In this document: piece after piece, positions 16,438-25,698 of the stretch
How the letters are laid out: the number at the start of each line of letters is the position of its first letter
Position numbering within the stretch: position 1 is the stretch's first letter
NCBI GenBank assembly: GCA_900314905.1
Contig: OMXA01000001.1
Coordinates: 1 to 64,000, forward strand
Direction of reading: 5' to 3'
DNA length: 64,000 bases
Source of the DNA: an uncultured Erysipelotrichaceae bacterium
GTDB taxonomy: Bacteria > Bacillota_I > Bacilli_A > Erysipelotrichales > Erysipelotrichaceae
Position numbers and translations under genes: made by a program
Notes under the pieces: generated by a model
What the model saw: only the letters and a program-made list of their open reading frames with translations
Databases searched by the model: none
Told to the model about the DNA's origin: nothing

Positions 16438-18900
16438 ATGGTTTCTCATCGCAGATTGATGCGCAGCATTCTGACCGCAATGATTCTGATCACTGCGGTT
16501 CTTTTGTCTCTGCTTCCCCGGAACCAGAAGACGATGACCATAACCGCCAGAGACGATATTGCGATCGATGACCTTGGCTTTTCGAGCACGCTGCCGTTTG
16601 AGCAGGAGTCTGATTCTATGCTTTCGATCCCCTTATCGGAACCGATCAGCGCAGAAGATTCGATTTCTCTTTTGACCTCTTCTGATTCTTCCTATTCCGT
16701 ATCAGTTTCCTACCGCGGGCTGCTTCCTTATACGAATACATTCCGCAATTCCGAGCTCGGAGTTGCGGAACGCCTGATTTCGGAGACTCCGGAATTTACG
16801 ATCCCTGACGTCTCTTCTCTTGCAGAGACGCTCCGGTATTACTATGACCAGGGGTATCTGCTGTTTCTTTATACCGAAGATGACTGCTATGCAGGCTGGG
16901 ATCAGGCGCTCGGATCATTTCTGGAGTCGGCAGGGGTACCGCACGCAGATGCGGCCGACTTTGCCAGTCCGCTGCTGATTCTGATCTATGGGGATCAGGT
17001 TCATGAGAAAACCGGAGACGAGGCAGCTGATGTCACCTACAAGGTAGGCGACCATCATCTGGAAGGCGCCACGGTGAAATCCCCGAAGGGCTATTCCGTC
17101 ACCATGACCTCGATCAAGCTGGACGGAAAGGAAGTCAGCGGTAATTTTCAGGGACTCAATGTCGTCATCTATGATCCGGTTTCAGCAGAACTGATTGATT
17201 CTCTGGGGTTCCGTATGGACGGAATCCGGACGGAAGGCATGCATGCAGATACGGTCTATGACCGTCAGATCCAGATTACCTTCGATTCCTGGCTGCTCAC
17301 TCAGCTTCAGCGCGTTTCTGACGGGTTCAGGATCTATGATCTGATTCTGACCTGGGGTTCTGCAGTTCTCCTGGTCCTGCTGGTTCTGGATCTGACAGCT
17401 TCTTCGAAGCGAGCAGCCTGGATTGAAACTGAGATAGCAGAAGCACGGATCTCTGCAATCCGCAGCGTGATCTATACCGTACTCGTCCTGCTTGAAATTC
17501 TGGTTCTTACAGCCATCCTGTTTCTGAACGGACAGGGTGTGAAGTATTCAAGCCTGATCTGGCATACGGCGGCGAATGAACTGCTCTTTTCGAGACTGGT
17601 TTCCATCGAGCTCGCGGATCTTTCCGGAGGGCTGATTCTGATGATCCTGCTTCGGAAACAAGCTAACAGAAACAAGCAGAGACGCGGGCTCGCCTTATCG
17701 GTTCTGCTTCTTTCAGGAACGATTGCGCTGACTGCTTCCTTTTCAGAGTCACAAAGTCTGATTTCCTTCTTTTCCTCAGAGAGCCTTCAGGATCCGCTGT
17801 ATGAAGAAGTCTATGTGAACCCGGATACTGCCACAATCGTATTCCCGAAACAAAAGAAGAATCTGATCTATCTCTTCCTGGAATCCGCTGAGGTGACAGC
17901 GGCAGACTATGCCTCCGGCGGGGGCCTTCTGGATAATACGATTCCGGAACTGACAGAACTTGCGGAAACCTATGATGATTTCAGCGGAATGGAAAAGATC
18001 CTGAACGGGGCTGTTCCGCTCAAGGACAGTACCTGGACTTCGGCTGCGATGGCAGCGCAGACCTCCGGACTGCCGCTGCAGGAGAGCATGGCCTATATCA
18101 ATAACGGCATCGCGGAACAGATGATGCCGGGAGCCGTGACGATCGGAGATCTGCTGAAGCAGAATGGCTATCAGAATGCCGTGCTGATGGGCAGTGACGG
18201 AAACTTCGGGAATCGGAATACCTATTTCACGGAACATGGCGATTATGAGATCCTGGATCTGAACACGCTGAAAGAAAGAGGATGGCTGCCGGAAGACTAC
18301 AAGCAGAACTGGGGCTTTGAAGATTCCAGGCTGTTTGAGTTTGCAAAGCTGGAAGCAGAAGAACTGGCTGCTTCTGATCAGCCATTCAATCTGACGCTGC
18401 TGACAGCGGATACCCATTATCCAAGCGGCTATCTCTGCAGCGACTGCCCGGATCAGTTTGCAGAGAAGTATGCCAATGTGACCGCCTGCAGCTCGAAACG
18501 AATTGCCGAATTCGTATCATGGGTCCAGGAACAGGAATGGGGAAAAGATACCGTGATCGTGATCAATGGCGATCACTGCTACATGGGTACGGATTATTAT
18601 GACTACATTCCTCATGACTATCTCCGCAGGACTTATACCTGCATCATCAATTCTTCGAAGGAAGAGCCTTCTGAGCCAAGAACCTACAGCACGATGGACC
18701 TGTTTCCGACCACATTATCTGCCTTAGGATGCACGATCCCCGGCGGCAGACTCGGACTTGGCACAGATCTGTATTCCGATGTTAAGACCTTGCTGGAGAT
18801 GAATACGATTGAGACATTGAACCATGAGCTTTCCATGCACAGCACGTTCTATCAGAAGGAGATTCTCCGGTATTACACGGCGCATGCGAAAGATCAGTGA
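16438..18900 (+). CDS. MdoB-like phosphoglycerol transferase (LTA-synthase superfamily) with FAM3/ILEI-like domain
   Basis: An 820-residue membrane sulfatase-fold protein. An N-terminal anchor (about 7-23) is followed by an extracytoplasmic region (about 85-270). That region has a helix-then-strand block near 130-170 and a GLNVVIYDP strand near 238-246 that recall the FAM3/ILEI fold. Four transmembrane helices follow at about 300-450, then the catalytic domain with LIYLFLES, nucleophile-type Thr534 in TWTSAAM, and metal-binding Asp712-His713 (NGDHC). This resembles OpgB/MdoB more than LtaS. It probably transfers phosphoglycerol to a surface polymer. Its end overlaps the convergent gene by 7 bases. 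Confidence 0.82.
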   Translation: MVSHRRLMRSILTAMILITAVLLSLLPRNQKTMTITARDDIAIDDLGFSSTLPFEQESDSMLSIPLSEPISAEDSISLLTSSDSSYSVSVSYRGLLPYTNTFRNSELGVAERLISETPEFTIPDVSSLAETLRYYYDQGYLLFLYTEDDCYAGWDQALGSFLESAGVPHADAADFASPLLILIYGDQVHEKTGDEAADVTYKVGDHHLEGATVKSPKGYSVTMTSIKLDGKEVSGNFQGLNVVIYDPVSAELIDSLGFRMDGIRTEGMHADTVYDRQIQITFDSWLLTQLQRVSDGFRIYDLILTWGSAVLLVLLVLDLTASSKRAAWIETEIAEARISAIRSVIYTVLVLLEILVLTAILFLNGQGVKYSSLIWHTAANELLFSRLVSIELADLSGGLILMILLRKQANRNKQRRGLALSVLLLSGTIALTASFSESQSLISFFSSESLQDPLYEEVYVNPDTATIVFPKQKKNLIYLFLESAEVTAADYASGGGLLDNTIPELTELAETYDDFSGMEKILNGAVPLKDSTWTSAAMAAQTSGLPLQESMAYINNGIAEQMMPGAVTIGDLLKQNGYQNAVLMGSDGNFGNRNTYFTEHGDYEILDLNTLKERGWLPEDYKQNWGFEDSRLFEFAKLEAEELAASDQPFNLTLLTADTHYPSGYLCSDCPDQFAEKYANVTACSSKRIAEFVSWVQEQEWGKDTVIVINGDHCYMGTDYYDYIPHDYLRRTYTCIINSSKEEPSEPRTYSTMDLFPTTLSALGCTIPGGRLGLGTDLYSDVKTLLEMNTIETLNHELSMHSTFYQKEILRYYTAHAKDQ

Positions 18901-20339
18901 AAGATCACGAGAATATAGGAGTCATTTGCCCGGATCGTGAATTCCGAGGATTCTGATACCGTCGCCAGATCCTGCTCACTCCAAGACGACAGATCGGCGT
19001 CTCCTTCCTGTTCATACGGATAGGAATAAACCGGAAGATTCCAGTAATTGGAGAATTCATATTCGCTCCATTCCCATCCTCCTCCAAGTGTCTCTGGAAC
19101 GAGTCTTGCAAGGATGGGGTAATGGGATTCCATATTCCGGATGACGGGGGAATACCCGATGGATCCGGAAAGCTGAAGACCGCGGACATGATCTGAAGAT
19201 AAGAGATGATTCTGTTCCAGCGTGCTGATCAGAACCGAGGATTTCATCCGGCTGTACTGTTTCTGTGCAGATAGGGCGTTTCCATAGGTAAAGGCAAACA
19301 GGAAGCAGCACCAGGAAAGCAGCAGAGCGCCTGGATTCCAGTCCGGAATCTCGGCAGTGACCGCAAGCAGAGTCAGAAGCACGAAGAATCCGTAAAGTGC
19401 TCTTGGTTTCAGGATCGGTTCGTTCAGGACAAGATAGAATCCATACCACAGGACCATGCATGCAAGAAGGATGAGAAGACTGAAGAGCACGGAGCCAGCT
19501 TTCTTTTTCTGTGCAGATATTCTGAGTTCTCCGAGGATCCAGCCGGCTGCGATCAGCAGGACCGATGCTTTCCATATCGGATTCAGATCGCTGCGGATCT
19601 GCCCGTACAGACTGGAAAGGTTGCTGAACAGGGAAGGGATCAGAGAAGAAAGAGATATGGTCTCTGTGGGATACCAGCTTACCTGAAAGCGCATGATGAA
19701 CCGGAATACCAGAAGACTGAGCGCATATGCAAAAAGGGAGGTGACCAGGAAGGACCTCTTTTCAGCATCCTCTGGTCCGGTCCTCTTCAGGATCAGAAAC
19801 AGAACCATCATCGGATAGATCCCCGCGGAGGCCTGATAGGTCATGCACATCATCAGAAGAAAGATCACGGATGCGAGAAAAAAGGATCTTCTGTCTTTCC
19901 GGAAGGAGAACGGAAGAATCGAGAACAGGATGGAACAGGCCATGAAAGGACTGTCAAACTGATAGGATAGACATTCCAGAAAATACGGATTCAGTCCGAA
20001 GGGAATCAGCAGAAGAACTTTTAACAGCGTGATCTTTTCTTCCGGAATAAACAGATTGAGCAGAAGGATTCCGGAGATTGCGAGAATCACGCAGGCAGCC
20101 ATCTGGGGCAGGGGAGAAAGATCCGACAGCCTGAGATTCGCATTCATCAGAATCGAGAGCAGTTCGGAGACATATCGGCTTTCCTGCGTCCACCCGCGGT
20201 TTCCAAGCAGGACTCTGCCGAGATCATCTCCATAGCTGAAATCTGCGCGCAGGATTGCTGAAATGCCAAGCAGATAGATACAGGCTAAGAGAAGGGTATA
20301 CTTTCTCAATCTGCGGGAAGCAAATAGGTTTCTGATCAT
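18894..20339 (-). CDS. GtrII-like glucosyltransferase-domain membrane protein
   Basis: A 481-residue polytopic protein. The N-terminal helix followed by ADFSYGDDLGR near 35-45 and the loop YVSELLSILMNANLRLSDLSPL fit the glucosyltransferase II (GtrII, PF14264-type) family, where the acidic pair after the first helix is catalytic in GT-C enzymes. Such proteins move a sugar from an undecaprenyl-phosphate donor to a surface polymer. It is therefore a candidate terminal transferase for the GtrB/GtrA module at 4.8-6.9 kb. I chose the ATG at 20339; GGAG lies about 10 bases upstream. Confidence 0.7.
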   Translation of the reverse strand: MIRNLFASRRLRKYTLLLACIYLLGISAILRADFSYGDDLGRVLLGNRGWTQESRYVSELLSILMNANLRLSDLSPLPQMAACVILAISGILLLNLFIPEEKITLLKVLLLIPFGLNPYFLECLSYQFDSPFMACSILFSILPFSFRKDRRSFFLASVIFLLMMCMTYQASAGIYPMMVLFLILKRTGPEDAEKRSFLVTSLFAYALSLLVFRFIMRFQVSWYPTETISLSSLIPSLFSNLSSLYGQIRSDLNPIWKASVLLIAAGWILGELRISAQKKKAGSVLFSLLILLACMVLWYGFYLVLNEPILKPRALYGFFVLLTLLAVTAEIPDWNPGALLLSWCCFLFAFTYGNALSAQKQYSRMKSSVLISTLEQNHLLSSDHVRGLQLSGSIGYSPVIRNMESHYPILARLVPETLGGGWEWSEYEFSNYWNLPVYSYPYEQEGDADLSSWSEQDLATVSESSEFTIRANDSYILVIFH

Positions 20340-20366
20340 GAACAGGCTGCTCCGTTTCTGCAGTCT

Positions 20367-20372
20367 ATTATA
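20367..20372 (-). promoter_or_regulatory. -10 box of the GtrII-like gene
   Basis: TATAAT on the minus strand, 27 bases before the start codon at 20339. Upstream is only T-rich sequence that also forms the tail of the pta terminator, so the -35 element is weak. The position suggests independent transcription downstream of pta. Confidence 0.5.
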
Positions 20373-20391
20373 CGGACAGGAAGACAAAAAG

Positions 20392-20418
20392 AAAAAGCAT
20401 GCAGGCAGCCCTGCACGC
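20392..20418 (-). terminator. Terminator of pta
   Basis: On the minus strand a 9-bp stem (GCGTGCAGG with CCTGCATGC, one G-U pair) and a CTG-containing 4-base loop is followed by TTTTT. It starts 18 bases after the pta stop codon. Confidence 0.85.
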
Positions 20419-20435
20419 TTTCGTGAAGAAGGAAA

Positions 20436-21443
20436 TCACTTTGAAGCCAGCTGAGCCTGGACTGCAGTGATTGCGACGACACCGACGATGTCTTCATAAG
20501 AGCAGCCGCGGGACAGGTCGTTGACCGGCTTTGCAATGCCCTGCAGCATCGGTCCGTAAGCCTCAGCCTTCGCCAGACGCTGAACAAGCTTGTAAGCACT
20601 GTTGCCGCAGTCGAGGTTCGGGAAGACGAGGACATTTGCCTGACCGGCAACCGGGGAACCCGGAGCCTTGGAAGCTGCGACAGACGGAACGATTGCTGCA
20701 TCGACCTGAAGCTCGCCATCGCAGACAAGCTCCGGATACTCTTCATGAGCAGCCTTCACTGCATTGACGACCTTGTCGACCAGAGCATGCTTTGCAGAAC
20801 CCTTGGTGGAGTGGGAGATGAACGCAACCTTTGCCTGACCGCTGACCAAGGATTCATAGGACTTCGCAGAATCTGCCGCAATCGCAGCCAGCTGCTCAGA
20901 ATCCGGATCCTGGTTCAGACCGCAGTCCGCAAATACAAAGGTACCATGGTTCCCGTATTCGCAATTCGGCACATCCATGACGAAGAATGCCGAAACCAGC
21001 TTCGCACCCGGAGCCGTACGCAGAATCTGGAGAGCCGGACGCAGGGTGTTTGCGGTGGAATGGCAGGCGCCGGAAACGAGTCCGTCTGCTTCATTGTTCT
21101 TGAGCATGACCACACCGAAAGTCGTATGGTCGCCAAGCAGCGTCTCTTTTGCCTTTTCCGGGGTCATTCCCTTAGCCTTGCGCAGTTCATAGAGCAGATT
21201 CACGTACTGATCGAGCTCTGCGCAGTTCTCCGGATCGACGATTCTCGCACCGGAGACATCAACGCCATACGATGCTGCATCTGCCTTGATCTTCTCTTCA
21301 TTTCCGATGAGGATCAGCTTTGCGGTTCCTTCTCTGAGAACCTGTGCAGCAGCTCTGAGCGTACGCTCGTCTTCTGATTCCGGAAGGACGATCGTCTTGA
21401 CATCCTGTCTTGCCTTTTCCTTGATTCCTTCAATGAATGACAT
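20436..21443 (-). CDS. pta: Phosphate acetyltransferase
   Basis: A 335-residue enzyme matching the short form of Pta (about 330 residues, without the N-terminal regulatory domain). Family blocks seen include IVLPESEDERTLRAA near 18-32, NNEADGLVSGACHSTANTLRPALQ near 115-137, and NVLVFPNLDCGNSAYKLVQRLAKAEA near 270-295. It converts acetyl-CoA and phosphate to acetyl phosphate for overflow metabolism and ATP generation with acetate kinase, which is not in this window. It has its own promoter and terminator, so it is monocistronic. AAGGAGG precedes the start. Confidence 0.97.
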   Translation of the reverse strand: MSFIEGIKEKARQDVKTIVLPESEDERTLRAAAQVLREGTAKLILIGNEEKIKADAASYGVDVSGARIVDPENCAELDQYVNLLYELRKAKGMTPEKAKETLLGDHTTFGVVMLKNNEADGLVSGACHSTANTLRPALQILRTAPGAKLVSAFFVMDVPNCEYGNHGTFVFADCGLNQDPDSEQLAAIAADSAKSYESLVSGQAKVAFISHSTKGSAKHALVDKVVNAVKAAHEEYPELVCDGELQVDAAIVPSVAASKAPGSPVAGQANVLVFPNLDCGNSAYKLVQRLAKAEAYGPMLQGIAKPVNDLSRGCSYEDIVGVVAITAVQAQLASK

Positions 21444-21479
21444 AATCTTCTGAAACTTCCTCCTTTTTGTTCCGAGCTT

Positions 21480-21485
21480 ATTGTA
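21480..21485 (-). promoter_or_regulatory. -10 box of pta
   Basis: TACAAT on the minus strand, 36 bases before the start codon, followed by a strong AAGGAGG ribosome binding site. No close -35 match lies at the expected distance. Confidence 0.45.
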
Positions 21486-21555
21486 CTCTATTTCATTCGC
21501 AGAACCGAGAAAACTTCACAAATCCGGCACAGTTTTCCCGTATCCGTCCATGCAG

Positions 21556-21561
21556 TATAAT
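21556..21561 (+). promoter_or_regulatory. -10 box of the DUF6056-type gene
   Basis: TATAAT on the plus strand 20 bases before ATG 21582. TTTTCC at 21533-21538 is a poor -35 with 17-bp spacing. The predicted leader is only about 14 bases and has no clear ribosome binding site. Confidence 0.5.
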
Positions 21562-21581
21562 AAGAAAAACAGGTCTTCGAT

Positions 21582-23366
21582 ATGAAATTGATGAAACGGA
21601 TCAAGACGTACTATGAAACGCCTCTGCACCGCGTCATGACGGTGACTGCTGTGCTTCTTTTTGGGCTGAACCTATTGGCAATTCCGACCAGTGATGACTT
21701 CCGCTATGGCGTGAACAGCGGGCTATCAGATATCTTCGCAAGGGAAGTCAATCAGTACTTCACCTGGACCGGAAGATCGGTTGCACATCTGATCGCGAGA
21801 ATCTTCCTTTCCTTTCCGAAGCCTGTCTTCGATCTATGCAATTCCATCTGCTTTGCCTATGTGATCTGGCTGCTGAATGCTCATGGGGCTGGCGATCAGA
21901 AAAGGATATCTCCATCTGTTTATGCTTTCAGCGCATTCTTCGTCTTTCTGACCGTCCCGCTGTTCGGCCAGACCGTGCTGTGGGAGACAGGAGCCTGCAA
22001 TTATCTCTGGACTGCTGCGATTCTGCTGTCGTTTCTTCTGGTATACCGGAAAGAATCCCATGAACCCGGGAATCATCGCCGTTCATTCTGCCTTGGCATG
22101 TTCTTTGCGGGAGTTGCCGCCGGATGGACCAATGAGAATACCGCCGGGGCAATGATTCTGATCGTGCTTCTGATTCTCATCGATACGTTTCATCAGAACC
22201 GCCGCATTCCGCTCTGGATGATCACCGGGCTTGCCGGTGCATTGATCGGCTTTGTGCTCATGGTCACTGCCCCTGGCAATTTCATCCGCGGCCAGGCATT
22301 TACCTCAGATAATGGCTTTGCCTATACCTTCACGCATAATCTGACGGATGGCATCAGAGTTTTCGCCGAGTATCCCGGTCAGATTGCAGAGTGGATCCTG
22401 TTCGGGCTCCTGATCGCCCTGGCAGATCGGAATGAACGGAAGACTGCGCTGGGATATGCCTTTGCGTCGGCGGCGGCAGTTTACGCAATGGTTCTTACGC
22501 ATATGCCGCTGCTCTATGATCGTTCGATGTTCGGCTCCACGCTGCTTTTGACTGCAGCGGATCTGATTCTGTTATATTCCGTGCTGCAGAAAGGGATGCT
22601 CCCTGCCCTCGGTAAGAGCGTCCTGGCTGTTCTTTCGGTGCTCAGTCTTTTTCGCTATGGGGATACGTGTGCAGATCTTTTCTATACGAGACATCTGTAT
22701 GGAATCCGGGAAGCCTGGGTGAAGGAGCAGCGGGAAGCCGGCAACCTGAATCCCGTCGTTCCTCAGATCGGCAGTGAATTCCTGACTTCCTATAATCCGA
22801 TGTATGGGTTAAGCGATCTTGTGGTATATCCTTCCGGGCCTGACAATCAGGCTTATGCAGAACTGAATGGTCTTGAATCGGTGGTTTCCACGGCCTATTC
22901 CAAGTGGAAGACAATTTATGAACATGGCGATCCGGAATACATGAATATTACAGGGCTGAGTGATTACATCTCGCTGCTGCAGAATTCTGAAGATAAGCTG
23001 ATCCTGATTACCTGCAGTACTTTGACCGATGGAGATGCTTCTCTGAAAGCTGCGTTTGAACCGCTCGGCATCAGCTGGAACGGAAAGTCAAACGGTTGCT
23101 TCCTGCTGTATCAGGGAAGCATTCTGATCAATACCGGCAGTGAACCTCTGTATCTGGAGCAGAATATCGGCGGCCACTATATCTATCTCTCAAGCAGCGA
23201 TGATCCGGAACTTTCCGATATCACGGTCGATCAGATTGAATATACGAATGATCATGAAGGCATCAGCGTTGTCGTATATGATCTGTCTTCCGGAACGGTC
23301 TGCGATTCCGTCACCTGGAACCGGGACAATGGTTCTTATGGCGTGCGCAGCTATGAAGAATCCTGA
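21582..23366 (+). CDS. DUF6056-type polytopic membrane protein with C-terminal FAM3/ILEI-like domain
   Basis: A 594-residue protein with about 10-12 transmembrane helices over residues 15-375. SDDFRYG just after the first helix, GRSVAH near 66, and WETGACNYLWT near 135 match the DUF6056 family, which looks like a GT-C glycosyltransferase with an acidic motif in the first loop. Residues about 455-590 are an extracytoplasmic domain with a helix-strand block and GISVVVYDLSSG near 560. This is similar to the domain in the two MdoB-like transferases of this window. Likely a surface polymer transferase, but the substrate is unknown. Confidence 0.68.
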   Translation: MKLMKRIKTYYETPLHRVMTVTAVLLFGLNLLAIPTSDDFRYGVNSGLSDIFAREVNQYFTWTGRSVAHLIARIFLSFPKPVFDLCNSICFAYVIWLLNAHGAGDQKRISPSVYAFSAFFVFLTVPLFGQTVLWETGACNYLWTAAILLSFLLVYRKESHEPGNHRRSFCLGMFFAGVAAGWTNENTAGAMILIVLLILIDTFHQNRRIPLWMITGLAGALIGFVLMVTAPGNFIRGQAFTSDNGFAYTFTHNLTDGIRVFAEYPGQIAEWILFGLLIALADRNERKTALGYAFASAAAVYAMVLTHMPLLYDRSMFGSTLLLTAADLILLYSVLQKGMLPALGKSVLAVLSVLSLFRYGDTCADLFYTRHLYGIREAWVKEQREAGNLNPVVPQIGSEFLTSYNPMYGLSDLVVYPSGPDNQAYAELNGLESVVSTAYSKWKTIYEHGDPEYMNITGLSDYISLLQNSEDKLILITCSTLTDGDASLKAAFEPLGISWNGKSNGCFLLYQGSILINTGSEPLYLEQNIGGHYIYLSSSDDPELSDITVDQIEYTNDHEGISVVVYDLSSGTVCDSVTWNRDNGSYGVRSYEES

Positions 23367-23410
23367 TTTCCTGTAACAGGAGAGGGCTCAGTCCGGATTC
23401 CTGCAGATGA

Positions 23411-23450
23411 AAAAAAGAACCTGAATCCATGAAGGACTCAGGTTCTTTCA
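23411..23450. terminator. Bidirectional terminator
   Basis: An 11-bp perfect stem (AAAGAACCTGA at 23414-23424 with TCAGGTTCTTT at 23438-23448) and a 13-base loop lies between convergent genes. A-rich sequence on the left and T-rich on the right let it work for both strands. It begins at the stop codon of the minus-strand gene. Confidence 0.82.
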
Positions 23451-24617
23451 TTCTGTCTCTGCGGAAGGGGAAGCGGATGCTTCAGCTGCAGAATCTGCTG
23501 CCGGATCTGTTCCGTCTGAAGCGTCGGTGCTGATGTTGTAGATCCTCGTTGCTTTCCAGGAGCCATTCTTCCGGATGAAGTAGATCTGGTAGTTGCAGTC
23601 GCTTGACCTCGATCCGTTTTCATTCGTAGCGGTCTGCGTGAACGAGATATTTCCGAGGAAGGCATCCTCTCCGAGGGCGATCACATCATAGATCCTGATA
23701 TCAGTGATCTCATTGGAATAATGCGTGCTGAAGAACTGGTTATTGAAAGCGAGCATATCCTGATAGAAACTCGTGCTCGTATCCAGATGCTTTGCAAAAT
23801 TGTAGAACGTCCCATCTTCGGTAATCCAGTTGCTGTAGGCAATGGCGGTATCCTGAAGCTCAGCGGAGAATTCTTCAAGCTGCTCAGAGGACGGTGCCTT
23901 GCCGATATAATACTGCAGGGAACTGTAATCCCGGACTGCGATATCTCCCGATGCGGTTTTCAGTTCCGGTTCCCGCACCAGGTTTTCCACGGTGTATCTG
24001 GTCACAGACGGAAGGTTTTCTGTCTCGGATTCATCCAGTTCTTCGAAGCAGTAGGGGATATGACTCTCTTCGTCAGCATAGTCTGAAGAAATATCGATTC
24101 CATTGATGGAGAAGGTGCTTCCATCCAGCACATCAAAGGAATATGCCCCGCCGGAAACGAGTGTGCGGACTTTCCAGACGGACGATCCCTCTGGTTTGCG
24201 GCACTCGAGCGTTCCGACTTTTCCCTGCTGATAATACACATCATAGTAGCGGTAGCCTGAACCCTGGTCGATCGACATCAGCGAGAACGTGCAGCCGCTG
24301 GCTTTCACGTTTCCATACAGGGTCAGCAGATAGCTGGTAACAGCTTCTTCGGAATTGAATTCTGTGAAATACTGAGAATCTGTATCATAGATCGAATCCC
24401 ATTCCCGGTTCTGCACGGCTTTCATATAAGCACGCATCGCCCCGGTCACGCTCTGCTTCTCATAACGTGCCAGCCAGAAATACAGATAGCCAAGACCAGC
24501 TGCACAGATGAATACCGTGACCAGGAATACTCCGAGAAGGCTCCGATAGAACCGGACTCCGATCGCTGCTCTTCGCTGGTATGATCTGGAAGGTTTCTTC
24601 TTCACTTTACCAGCCAT
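23448..24617 (-). CDS. Membrane-anchored extracytoplasmic protein of unknown function
   Basis: A 389-residue protein with a Lys/Arg-rich cytoplasmic start, one transmembrane helix (about 26-50) and a long exported region. Residues about 57-150 (MRAYMKAVQNREWDSIYDTD) recall NTF2-like/DUF4878-type lipoprotein domains. Residues about 285-370 form a second block ending in NYQIYFIRKNGSWKATRIYNI, also NTF2-like in pattern. The tail is Ser/Ala/Glu-rich. It overlaps the upstream phosphodiester glycosidase gene by 16 bases, so the two probably act together at the envelope. I do not recognise a named family. Confidence 0.72.
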   Translation of the reverse strand: MAGKVKKKPSRSYQRRAAIGVRFYRSLLGVFLVTVFICAAGLGYLYFWLARYEKQSVTGAMRAYMKAVQNREWDSIYDTDSQYFTEFNSEEAVTSYLLTLYGNVKASGCTFSLMSIDQGSGYRYYDVYYQQGKVGTLECRKPEGSSVWKVRTLVSGGAYSFDVLDGSTFSINGIDISSDYADEESHIPYCFEELDESETENLPSVTRYTVENLVREPELKTASGDIAVRDYSSLQYYIGKAPSSEQLEEFSAELQDTAIAYSNWITEDGTFYNFAKHLDTSTSFYQDMLAFNNQFFSTHYSNEITDIRIYDVIALGEDAFLGNISFTQTATNENGSRSSDCNYQIYFIRKNGSWKATRIYNISTDASDGTDPAADSAAEASASPSAETE

Positions 24618-25621
24618 GCTGTAGGTACGCTCCTGTCTCCGTTCATCGAAACCACACTGTTGATGATTCCTCCGTTATAAACCATGACGGAAGAACTTCC
24701 GCCATCGAGATTCGCTGCCGTAATTGCTCCGTATTCAAGCATGATATCCGTGCAGTCCTGATAGGTCGCACCAATGGAATCCGGCTGTCTGCCATCGATT
24801 ACGAGCAGAAGAATCGACCCATCTGCGGTCTGGCCGATGACCGTGCGCGGATTCAGACCGCCGCCGGCACCGGTCTGCGGATATGCATGACCGTCCGCAA
24901 CCAGCGGAGGGCCGAAAGATACCGCATCTGTGATGCCCCATTCCAGCGCCTGCGAAGCGGTCATATACCCGGCAATCAGGTGCTTTTCCTTATTGAATCC
25001 GATCAGGCACGGATAGTCGGTATCGCTTCCGTAAACCACTGTTCCGTTCTTGATGACGACCTGCTGGGGAATCGATCCATCTCCCTGGTTATTCTCATCC
25101 TGGAACCCGCCCGCATTGATGCCGGCCACTGCTCCATAATAATTCACATAGTCCAGCACGCTGTAGCCGGAAGCCGTTTCTCCCATTTCGCTGTTGATGC
25201 CGAGCACGATCCGATTCGGATCGCGGACAATCATCAGCTTTCCGGAATACGTTCCGCCATGAATATCAACGACCTGGATATCATCTTTCTCATCTTCCGG
25301 GATCACCCATTCCGTGTTATCTTCATCTGTCACTTCTGCCTGCTGCGGCGTTCCGACAGAGTTCTGAGCTAGGATCTGCTCAATCTCTTCGTCCGTGAAC
25401 AGTGCATTGATAATCGCTTTCCCTCTGCGGGTTTCCCACATCGTTGACACGACCATGTCAGAAACCGTCGGAGAAGGACCTTTCAGGACAAGCAGAAGGG
25501 CAATATATCCGGTGAGCATGACGGTAATCGCAACGGTCAGCACCATGAGCAGCGTCTGTCTGCTGACCCGTCTGATGCTGGCTTTGATGCGCCAGGTTGT
25601 CGTTTTCTTCTTCTTACTCAT
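24602..25621 (-). CDS. Phosphodiester glycosidase (NAGPA-like) family protein
   Basis: A 339-residue membrane-anchored protein with basic N-terminus and one transmembrane helix (about 25-50). An exported domain follows with DYVNYYGAVAGINAGGF near 165-181, NPRTVIGQTADGSILLLVIDGR near 250-271, and ANLDGGSSSVMVYNG near 300-314. These are hallmarks of the NAGPA/phosphodiester glycosidase fold, which uncaps GlcNAc-phosphodiesters in animals and is linked to exopolysaccharide genes in bacteria. Expected to cleave or trim a phosphodiester-linked sugar on surface polymer. I chose the ATG at 25621; no good ribosome binding site is visible. Confidence 0.85.
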   Translation of the reverse strand: MSKKKKTTTWRIKASIRRVSRQTLLMVLTVAITVMLTGYIALLLVLKGPSPTVSDMVVSTMWETRRGKAIINALFTDEEIEQILAQNSVGTPQQAEVTDEDNTEWVIPEDEKDDIQVVDIHGGTYSGKLMIVRDPNRIVLGINSEMGETASGYSVLDYVNYYGAVAGINAGGFQDENNQGDGSIPQQVVIKNGTVVYGSDTDYPCLIGFNKEKHLIAGYMTASQALEWGITDAVSFGPPLVADGHAYPQTGAGGGLNPRTVIGQTADGSILLLVIDGRQPDSIGATYQDCTDIMLEYGAITAANLDGGSSSVMVYNGGIINSVVSMNGDRSVPTAWLVK

Positions 25622-25671
25622 GGGCGTGAATTCAGAGCATATCAAAAATCCAGCTGAAAATGCTCGGGATG

Positions 25672-25680
25672 ATTATAGCA
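25672..25680 (-). promoter_or_regulatory. Extended -10 promoter of the phosphodiester glycosidase operon
   Basis: On the minus strand TGC-TATAAT, 50 bases before the start codon at 25621. It lies back to back with the plus-strand promoter at 25699-25707, only 18 bases away, so the two cannot easily be occupied together. Confidence 0.6.
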
Positions 25681-25698
25681 TATCCAGGTCTTTCCCCA

